A stretch of DNA of 64,000 nucleotides, taken from contig CAUYUJ010015695.1 in NCBI GenBank assembly GCA_963575745.1, positions 62,001 to 126,000 on the forward strand, given 5' to 3'. This DNA comes from Prorocentrum cordatum. Lineage: Eukaryota > Sar > Dinophyceae > Prorocentrales > Prorocentraceae. Position numbers and translations under genes: made by a program. Below the pieces are notes generated by a model, which worked only from the letters and a program-made list of their open reading frames with translations, made no database searches and was not told where the DNA came from. Shown one piece after another: positions 31,779 to 40,883 of the stretch; position 1 is the first letter of the stretch; the number at the start of each line of letters is the position of its first letter.

Positions 31779-33494
31779 TCAGCGCGGCGGCCATTTGTTG
31801 GAGCGAAGGAACCACCTGTCCATTTCGCTGGTGTCCGGGGATAGCACACAGAGTCTGACGACCGCCCGTGCTGCGGATAGCCGCTTCCCCTGCCAGCGGA
31901 AGTTCTTGGCAAGGTAAGTGGATGGGACCCGTGTGCCAAAGATTAGCTTCAGGAAGGACCGTCGCTGGGCCTGTGACCAGCTCCCTGGGTCATCTGGGTG
32001 CGCCACGTCTTTTCCATCTGTGGTTATGAGGTCCCGCCAATGGTCGTCAAGAAACGGATGCAGGTCCCGCGTAAACTCGATTATACGGACCTCGATGGGC
32101 CTTGTGTCAAGTCGGTCGGCGTCGTCGTCCTCCTCGGCCTGCAGCGAGCAGAGGTTGGAGACCTTCAACCCTGGCCCGCGCGGCATGTCAGCAACAGGAA
32201 GCAGGCCGAGTACCTCTTTTGTTTTGTCCGACACTGAAGAGAGAAAGGGTGCGTCCGAGGCGCCTCCCTTGGGGGCGCCACCGCAACGGCTGGGCGGGAC
32301 CGGGGGCGGCGGCGAGGGCACGCCCGGTCGGTGAGAGTGCATTCGTCGGGGGCGGGCGGCGGGCACCGAAGCTTGCGGGGGGGGTCGGGAGGGTAGACAA
32401 GGTGCGAACACTGGTCGAGGAGCCGATGGACAGAGGCAGGGCTGGCACCCCAGGCAAACACGAGACATGAGCGGCACACCCAAGTAGCATTCCAGTGGCG
32501 GCTCGTCCAGGCGGTTAACCGATCGGCCCACGCTGGGAGGCCACCCACGTCGGTAGAACTGAACTCAGCGCCCGCTTTCCACACAAAGCAACCAAGTGCG
32601 GGCGCGCTGGCCTCCCATACCAAGGGGGGTGAGTTGGGTGGACAACTGTCGCACGTCGCCGTGTAGCGCTTGGTTATGTGGGCCGAGAGTCCAAATCTGT
32701 CGTCGTCGACACGGGCGAGTGGAATGGTTGCGTCGGCCTGTTTGGGGGCGTGGAGGCCCCAGGGGGTCAGTAGGAAGTCGCCCAGGTCGACCTGGCAGGT
32801 CTTGGTCGGCGCGGGGGCCGCAAGCCGATGGGGGGGCGGGAGGGGGATGGGGCACCGGCCTGGCCTGGGACACCGCGATGACGGCGTCGGAGAGTGAGCA
32901 GTCCGCAGGTACGACGCGGCCGTCAGCTTCAGTCGCCGTAACCCAGCAGGAGCCGCAAAGCCATGTGCAGTCCAGGCCGTTCCCGTGCGCCTGCAGCCGA
33001 CTGGGTGCAAGGTAGGATCTCACGTTATCGTTCAACCAAGTGCCGCCCTGATACTGACATTGGGGCTTGCGGCACTGGCCACACTGAAACCTGGCTTCCT
33101 TCCGACTGGCGCTGAAGCGCGCATCGCCTCGAGCAAAGAATGGGGACCTCGGTGACAGAGGGGAGTGGTGCCGGGGCAGGGCGCTGTCCAGGGGGGCGCG
33201 GCCGAAGGAGAAGCCACCGCCGAGGAAGGTGACCGCAGAGGGGCAGTCGTCTGGCCCAGGGGCGCACTCCTTGCCTGTGAGGGCATGCTGTAGAGAGCAG
33301 ATGCTGCACGCCGCATGTGAGAGGTTGTTGAGGTCGGCCGGCTTCACGATTCTCTCGAGAACTAGCATGGATGCCTTGAGCTTGACGTCGTAGGATTCCA
33401 AGCCGGCGCAAGTGGTTGGGCTGCCTGCCCCCTTTCCTGCAGAGCGGCGATGGGCGGTGGAGACCGATTTGGCTGCCACGCCGACGCCGATCAA
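31779..33494 (-). pseudogene. C-terminal part of the RNase H/helicase composite: Cys-rich finger-like segments
   Basis: Read in two frames on the minus strand. From 33.3 kb: C-S-I-C-S-L-Q-H, then F-Q-C-G-Q-C-R-K-P-Q-C, W-L-N-D-N-V-R and W-L-C-G-S-C-W. Further down (32.6-32.4 kb): C-D-S-C-P-P-N, W-N-A-T-W-V-C-R-S-C-L. These look like two copies of a module C-x2-C ... W-x-N ... W-x-C-x2-C. A third frame near 31.8-32.1 kb ends with F-L-K-L-I-F-G-T-R-V-P and A-R-A-V-V-R-L-C. Zinc binding is inferred from spacing. I cannot name the family. Confidence 0.4.
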
Positions 33495-34264
33495 CGCCTC
33501 GAGCTTCCCGCGAACGCCCCCGAGGTCGGAAAGCTGTAGCCCTCAGGAGGCGGCCATCTGCGAACGGAAGTGGCGGTGCCTTCCTGCCACGGGCAGCAAA
33601 TCCCCAGGGTGGCTCCCAGGATGTCCCCCGAGACAGAAGGGTCGGGAAAGGGCCACATGCGGGTGCAGGTTTCGCGCTTGATGAGCAGCATGATGATGCA
33701 GCGGCGCTTCGCCTGAGACATGTCTCGCTGGTCGGGGTCGACCAGCTCCGGTTGGTTGCTAGTCCCGCCTTGGGCCTTTAGGAGGTCATCAAGGGTGTCC
33801 AAGCCGGGGTGCACCAGGTGGCGCGGGCAGGTCCGGGCCCTGCTGGACCAGGCGTTGGGAACGTGACACAGAAGGTCCTGGGGGGCACAGCGGCTCTCAT
33901 TCTGGAGCCTCCGACCAGCACGTCCTTGTACTTCGGGCCTCGGAGGTAGCTCATTCGCCTCGATCGCGCGCGTAGCGTCATCCAAGCCCGTACCTAGGCC
34001 AGTTGCCCAGACGATGGAGGCCCATGTCAGGTTGCACGCCAGATCCCCGGCGCCCAGGCCCAGGCCCAAATCGCATAGGTACCCCAGGTGGCTCCAGAGC
34101 TTCCTGTCAAACTGCCCGGGGTCGGAGGGAGTGCCTTCCGCGTTGCATTTGCGGGGGCGCAGTCAGGCGACGAGGAAGAGGACGGTTGCGAAGGCCTCTG
34201 GTGCACCTGCCAAGCGGAACCCGATGTCGCCCTAGCACGTCTCGCCAGCAAGAGGAAAGTCGCA
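33495..34264 (-). other. Linker region of the composite element
   Basis: Open minus-strand frames (for example 33491-34069) with no motif I recognise, between helicase and finger segments. Probably part of the same coding unit. Confidence 0.35.
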
Positions 34265-36270
34265 CTACGCGCTGAAGCACCTCGCGTGGAGGTCGCGCCT
34301 CGCCGCCACCTCTCGCGGAGCTTCCGCGCTGGCGTCGCCGCCGGCCGAAGGGGTCTCAGAAGTCGGAGGCGCCCAGGAGGCCAGGTCATCGATCGGGTTG
34401 AAGGCGCCGTCGGTGATGAGCGCGGCGCGCTTGCCAGGGCTCTGGCCGGGGGGCGTGCTAAAGCGCGCCCAGGGGCCTGCAAGCCGCCCGTAAATGGAGG
34501 GCAGGCTGAGCTCGGAGTCTGCCATCGCCGGCATCACGCGGCCGTCGGCGATGATAACGACGCCCCTCCTGGCCCGAGTGAGCCCCACGTTGGCCCTGCT
34601 GGGGTTGTCCACGAAGCCCCGCACGCGGTCTGAGTTGGATCGCGCGGCGAGGAAGATGACTAGGTCAGCTTCGCCGCCTGGGCCTGCGTCGACCGCGGAA
34701 AGGGCGAGGGTCTCAGGGGCCAGAGGCTCGCGGGCAATCTGTCCGATGCCGGGGAAATCCAGGTCGAGGCCGTTGGCGGGAGAGGCCCATTGACCAAAGA
34801 CGTTCGCATGTCTGCGTCGATCGGGGGCGCAGTTGGAACCACTGGGGTTGGGCGCCGACCGACCACCCGTAGCGGTTTGGGCTGAGGCAATCGGGGAGCA
34901 GCTACCTTGGCGGGTCGGTTCGGGGGCAGGGGCGCCTGAGGTGTCGGAACGGCGGTGCCCGGCGGCGGCGGGTGGAGAGGGCCGTCTCGGACCCAACGCA
35001 ATAAGGGGCGGCCGTAGGTCGGAGGGGGGGCGAGTGCGCCTGTCGTCTTCCATGGCCGCAAGCAGGGCGCGGGCAGGAAGGGGCCAGCCATGCTTGAGGA
35101 CTCCCTTCTGTAATCGGTAGGGGGCGATAACCTTGACTGCGAGGCCGTCGCCCATCTCTGGAACGAGGGCCCGGACGAGATCCATAGTCAGGGCAGCCTC
35201 AGGAACGTTGGCATGCCCCTCGGACAGGCGCGCCGCGAGCTCGTAGGACCTGCTGTCCACCGGCAGTGCACGGTGAGAATCGTTTGGGTCGTCTGGGGGG
35301 GTCGGGCGCAAGCCATGGCAGTCCCACATAAGATCCTCAACGTTGCAGCCCAGGTGGGAAGCGAGGAGGGCGGCCTGCCCGAGAGAGGCCCGGGACAAGG
35401 GTGCCCAGAGAGCGGGGCGGAAAGGGCGCTGACCAGCTGACCGCTGCAGTAGACAACGAAGGGGAATAGTAACAGGGATTGGTGGAGGCGCAGATGCGGG
35501 CCAGGGCGGTGAAAGCAGTGTTCGGGCCATCAGGCGCGCACCCAAGGGAGTCGAGCAAGCGTTGGTATACGGATAGGTGGAGGCCCAGGTCGGCAGCCCT
35601 TCGGGAGAGGACCGCGGGCGGGAGCTGCTGCGGGTCGCCCACGACCACGAACCCGCCCCCGCTGCGGATGACGTGCACGATGGACACAGCAGCAGAAGCC
35701 TCGTTGGCTTGCCCATCCTTGTCTATAATACGGAGTGGCATGCGCATGGGGCACCTCCCGCCGAGCTCCGCCGCGGCTTCGTGGGTAGCGTAGATGGCGA
35801 CCGAGCCCTCCACGACATCCTTCTTGAACTCGTTGAAAGCCGCGTGGTCACCGAACTCTGGGGGGAAGGAGCCGTAGGCGTTGAAGTAGTGTCCTCTGGG
35901 GCCCGCGGGACGAGCCCGCGGTCGACGTTCCCCTCCGAGCGAGCCGCGGGCGAGCATACGGGCACATAATTTCTTCCAACGGGCGTTTGCCCTTGGGGGC
36001 GAGGGCCAACAGCGGTTGGTCAGCCGCGGCGTTGGAACTGGAGATGACGCCGACAGGTTGCCCAGGGGGTAACGCGGGGGCCCACGCGGCGACCAGCGCG
36101 GCGATATTGCTGGTCTTCCCGGGGCCAGGGGGGCCGTGGACCAGGGCGGCAAAATGGTCGTTGCCAGAGTGGAGGACGCGTCGGGATAGCACACTGAGGG
36201 AAAGGGCGTCCGCGGTGCGGTTGAGCTGCTCGGCCGCCGTCGGTGCACTGCGAGGACGCTGGAAGACCAT
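34265..36270 (-). pseudogene. UPF1-like superfamily 1 helicase core, frameshifted
   Basis: Motifs appear in the correct order but in three frames. Walker A is G-P-P-G-P-G-K-T (about 36112-36135), followed by S-S-S-N-A-A-A-D. Motif II is I-I-D-K-D-G-Q-A-N-E (about 35695-35724), where UPF1-type enzymes have D-E-A-x-Q-x-x-E, so the Walker B Glu is Lys. Motif III is V-V-G-D-P-Q-Q-L-P-P (about 35640). Motif IV is I-A-P-Y-R-L-Q-K (about 35120). The Q-G-x-E-A-D and motif VI region is G-G-E-A-D-L-V-I-F-L then N-V-G-L-T-R-A-R-R-G (about 34560-34660). UPF1/Dna2-type helicases translocate on single-stranded nucleic acid. A one-base frameshift near 35.97 kb and another near 35.5 kb, plus the motif II change, indicate a decayed copy, or base errors in the sequence. 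Confidence 0.75.
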
Positions 36271-37860
36271 TCCAATGTTTTACTCAACGTCGCTGGGGGC
36301 GGTCGCGCTTACACCCTGAGTCGGGGAGGGCAGCGCCGGAGGCGTCGGGGTCGGGGACAGGGAGCTTCGACGCAGCGGCGGCAAGGCGCCGCAAGGCATA
36401 GCCTATGTCCGTAGTCGCCCGGACCCTCCAACAGCGAGCTCAGACGGGGGCCCGTCAAGGCGGTGCAGCGACGGGGCCGCCTGGCCGATGCGGGGGGCAG
36501 CGTCTTTGCAGGGGTGAAGGCCCCGAACTTGCCCTGGCTGCATTTGGCGAGGCACATGTTCGATGGGTACTTGTACACGGGTTAACTCCAATACGTCTGC
36601 ATTCGGTCGCGGACAGCGCGTTCCCGAGCTCCTTTAGACCAGGCCACACCACGTCGAATACCGCGATCTCGTCCTCCGAGGGGCCCGCGACGGAAAGGGC
36701 CACCTTCTCGAAGCAAAGGCCGTCGGAGTCCTCGTGCTTGATGGAATACTTGGGGCCCCAGTCCAGCAGAAAGCAGGCCCACCTGTCGTCAGGCTTGACC
36801 TGGTCGGCAATCTTGTAGGCCCCACAACCCGGCGGGCGCGTGAGTAGGGCCAACTCTGCGTGCGATACCTCGAGGGCCACGGACTGCCTGCGTTGGAGTC
36901 CACTGCGGGCCCCTGCTCTCGATCCACATAATGCGCTGCAGGCGGCTGCCCCATTCGCGCACGGTGCGCGGCCAATCGACGGGGAGAATGACGGCGCCTG
37001 GGACCTGGCACATGGGCTGTTTGACTAGCGTCCTTGTCCTCAGCTCCGTGGTTGGGAGCTCATAGAGCTGCTGGATCCCCCTCGCGGCGATGAGTTCGGG
37101 GGGGGGGGGGGGGGGCGGAAACCGCAGGCGCAGTGGCTGGCCTTGGACTGCGAGGGGCACGGCTGCGCCTTCTCGCAGACCCCCGAGGGGCGGACACGGC
37201 GAGCCACGCGGAGGCGCTGGTGGCACCGACGTTCGGCGGGTGGAGGGGCGGGGCGGGGGCCCCAGGGGGGGGCCAGCTGGAGGCGGAAGGATGACCTCGT
37301 CGGCAGGGGGGCCGCCCCGGTGCCCGGGGGCAGCGCCGAGGGGGTTGCGCGCGACGTCGGGGTCGACCAGGGCGGGGGAGTCGGAGGGCAAGGGGTAGCT
37401 GAGGGGCAGGTGGCACCAGTCGTCGGGGAACTGAACATTCGCTAATTGACGAATGCCATCCACTATGTGCGAGTCGGAGAAGTGCCAGCCTCTCCACTTC
37501 AAGCGCGGAAACGTCTGCCCGGAGATCCGATCTTCGTAATTATCTCCCATGCCGGTCCAGTTGCCAACGCCAGTGAACGTTTGGGGGTAGGCCATCCGAT
37601 CTCTCTCGCGCGTGTCAACTGATAAAGGTGGGCGGGTTCGGTGAAGCGCTGCCTGCCAGCGACTTCTTTCTGGCAGGACTCGCAGTAGAAGCACCAGCGC
37701 CCATTGAAGTACGCCCAGCGAAGCCAGGGGCACAGACGGGCGACCAACAGACGACGTCCCTGGACTCCTTGGCGAGGAGGGGCCGGGGAGCACTGATCGC
37801 AGCAGGGCCACAGGGCCAGCGGCCCCAGGTGGTTCTTGCCGCCCATGGTGCATCGCCCAA
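36271..37860 (-). pseudogene. Region between RNase H and helicase: C-x2-C segment and linker
   Basis: Minus-strand reading gives W-A-Y-F-N-G-R-W-C-F-Y-C-E-S-C-Q-K (about 37.7 kb), W-R-G-W-H-F-S-D-S-H (37.5 kb), a Pro-rich low-complexity stretch (37.1-37.3 kb) and D-R-W-A-C-F-L-L-D-W-G-P-K-Y (36.8 kb). Placed as the middle of the composite because it lies between two domain cores on the same strand. No function assigned. Confidence 0.4.
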
Positions 37861-37873
37861 CTAGCCCAGCACC

Positions 37874-38560
37874 TTAGCGCCCCGCGCGGCGGGCATCGGG
37901 GCGCGCGCGACCCGCTTGTCCGAGCTGCTCAACGGTGGCGGCGACGGCATCGAAATCGAAGAGGTCAGTGGAGATGGGGAAGGGCGGGGGGAGGGGAGGA
38001 GGGCGCTTGAGCCAGACAGTGTGCGTGGAGAGCCGGACGTTGCCTTCGCATCGTAGGACAGCCGCCCAGTGGGCACCTATGGTGGCCATCTGGTCCGCGG
38101 CTAGGTTGAACCGTCCTCGCACGGCCTGCCAGGTGAGAGTCCAGCCGGCCTCGTTGGCCTGCCGGAGGGCAAAGTCCATCTGCTGACGCAGGTGAAGCCT
38201 ATGGAATCCACCCGTACCGGCGCCGCACCGCATAGCGGCAAGGTTGTCTCCAACTATCCTAGCGGCCCGCACCAGTCCAGGGACGCGCGGAAGGAGGGCC
38301 AGCCCCGCTCTGCAGCCGGCCGCCTCTGCCGCCTGGGCGTCGTCACATCCTGGAGGGGCTCATATCGAGATGGCCACGAGCTGTGGGGCGGCCCGCTGGG
38401 GGTCGCGGGCGCCACCGTCAAAGGTAATCTCACAAGGCCAGCAGGCAGCGTCTGCAGAAGGGGAAGGGGCCCGGTCCACCGTGACTTCGTCCCCCTGCTC
38501 TAAGTCTTGGGTAGCCGTGAGGACGAGCGTGTGTGAGTTGCACGTTGAGCAGAATTTCAT
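37874..38560 (-). pseudogene. RNase H domain of the composite element
   Basis: One minus-strand frame reads E-I-T-F-D-G-G-A-R (Asp near 38418), D-A-Q-A-A-E-A-A-G-C (Glu near 38325), R-I-V-G-D-N-L-A-A-M-R (Asp near 38247) and R-F-N-L-A-A-D-Q-M-A-T (Asp near 38095). That is the D-E-D-D catalytic set of RNase H type I with sensible spacing. A single in-frame TGA (38360-38362) sits between the first Asp and the Glu. RNase H degrades RNA in RNA-DNA hybrids and is common in retroelements, but no reverse transcriptase is recognisable next to it. Confidence 0.7.
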
Positions 38561-39120
38561 GGTCCACTGCGAGGTGGGCTGTCTGGAGGGCCGTGGGCAA
38601 AGAAACCAGCCTCGTCCGGGGAGTAGCCACCCGGCGCAAGGATCGCCTGCTTGGATGGCGGCCAGGCGAGAGCCGGCCCGGGTCCAGATTTGCGGCCGTA
38701 GGCAGCCGTCTGGCGTCTCCTCCGCCCCGGTCGGCAGAGCGCGTCTGGTGTGGGCGGGCAGTTCCCTGTACGATACCGAGCCCAGGTGGGTTGAAAGCCG
38801 AGAAAGCTGCAGCGTACAACATAGATGTTACCTCTGCCCCCCGCCCCCCCTCTCCGTACTCCCAGCGGACAGAACAAGAGAGGAGAAGAAGAGAGGGAGA
38901 AGCAAGGAGACGCAAAAGAAGGGCAAAAGAAGGCCGAGAAGAGAGAGAGAGAGAGAGAAGGAGAGAGCAGAAAGAGAGAGAGAGAGAGAGATAAGAGGAA
39001 CAGCATCAGAACTGAAAATCACAACTGTAAACCTAGGCGTGCATCATACATATAGGCGAACAAAGAGACAGAGAGAAAGAGGGAAAGAGACAAGGAAAAA
39101 AAAGAAAGAGGCAACCACCG
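38561..39120. other. Upstream flank of the composite with a purine (GA)n tract
   Basis: 38870-39110 is strongly purine-rich on the plus strand with (GA)n at about 38940-38990. Minus-strand frames here may carry more decayed coding sequence of the composite; nothing identified. Confidence 0.4.
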
Positions 39121-40883
39121 CCCTGGGTCAGGCACCGAAGCCCCTGCCTGACACGGCGCCCACAAGTGGTTCGGAGAATCGCGAGAACATTCGAAGCGGG
39201 AGGAGGGGGGAACCACGGCCGAGGCCCGCAACCGCCCCTTCCCCCTGACCTCAGCGAGAGCGGCGACGGCGGCAGCGACGTCAGCGGCGCGGTCGCGCCA
39301 TTCCAATATTTTTGTTCCGCGACGGCCGCGCGCCCCCGACCTGGAGTCGCCTCGCACCGCGGACAGCCGTGGCCGCGTTAGCCGCCGAAGGGGTCAGGGG
39401 GTCAAAAGTCATACACATTCCCCTGGGGAGGGGGGCGCCCGGGGCGCGCCAGGGGCGAAGATCGAGGATCGAGGCCGGAGAACTTGGGGTACTGCGCGTT
39501 TCCTAACATCCTGGTGACCTCTGGAGACCTTCGGAGAGGGTGGAGGGTGAGGGGGCTGGCCTTAGAAGAAGGCAAGGGGGCCGCTTGGAGGGGATCGGCC
39601 ACTCGGAAACGATGCGCCCAACGCCTTCAGAGGGGCGGGAGTCCTTCTTGGACGGCCGCCCTCCTGCCTTTGCCCACGTTTGCGCGCCGCCGACAGCTGC
39701 CAGAGAACAATCAACATCGACTGGTTATTGGCCAGTTTGGTCGCCACCTGGTCCCTGCAGGGCCTGTTTGGGTTTTCCTGGTCCCCATGGCGGTGGGTGC
39801 GACAGACTCGACGCATGGGCGAAGAGTACGCGATCGCACCAGTCCGCTGGGCGCTGGGCAGAGACGACAGGCCAGCTCGCAGGTAACCCCTGCCACAAAG
39901 AGGGAGGAAGGGTGGCCTCATTGATGGCCCCGTTGGCAGTTCTCTTTCCATCCGCCCTGGGGTCTCTCTTTAGCTGTAGAAGTGGCGGCGCAGAACAAGA
40001 AAAAAAAAAAAACGGAAAAAACGGCGGTCTTCTCAAAAGGCCCGGCCCCGCCCTGGGAAGATGCGAAAAGGTGCGGCGTTCAAGAGTCAGTGGCTTTCGA
40101 AGAGGCACCCCCACCTTCTTGCAGGCGCTCCCCCGAGCCCCGACAGGCTGAGAGGGCCGCCGTCCCTCGCACTCGCCGCCGACCAGGGCCGAAGGGCCCC
40201 GTGGCCCAGGCCTCCGATGGCACGTTCCCTCCCTACGCGGGGAAACTTCTTTCGGGGGGAGCGAAAGGGTATCAAAGGGTAGGGTGGACGATCAGCTCAC
40301 GTAGCTGGTTTTCCTGGCGCCTCCTGGCGCCGGGAGGCGCCCATATATCCACGAGTGGGCCTGGCGGCGGGGCGGAAACCAGCCGCATACAAAGAATTTC
40401 GTAACACCCCCGTTACATATACCCATTGGTCTGGCCCGATCTTTGTCCTTGCTCGTCGTTGTCGCCCCCAGGTCCCAAAAACGGCCCCTGGAGCCTGACA
40501 ACAGCGAAGAACCTTCATCTGGCTTTTTCAGAGTGCTGGCGGCCTGGGGGTGGCAAACCGACCACGGCGCGAATTCGAAAACTCCCCCCAGCAGCATTGC
40601 CGCTGCCGCCGCCAGCGCTGGGGCGCTGGTGCGACCAGCCGCAGTCGGTCGCGGTTGGCCTCTGGGCGCAGGGAGGGCCCGGCTGAAAAGAGGGCAATCA
40701 GCGACAGGAACGAGTGTAGGAGGATCCCAACTACAAACTATATACCCACGCCGGTTCTGGCCAGGCCAGTCCTGGGCCCAAGATCGGTGGATTCGCCCTC
40801 CTGGTGAACCCAGGACTTGCTCTGACAGGATCCGTGCAAAAGCGAACAGCTGGCGCCTTACCATCCCTCGTCCAGGCCTCGTG
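39121..40883. other. No recognised gene
   Basis: GC-rich with overlapping open frames on both strands, an A-run at 40001-40012, and no motif I can name. Confidence 0.35.
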
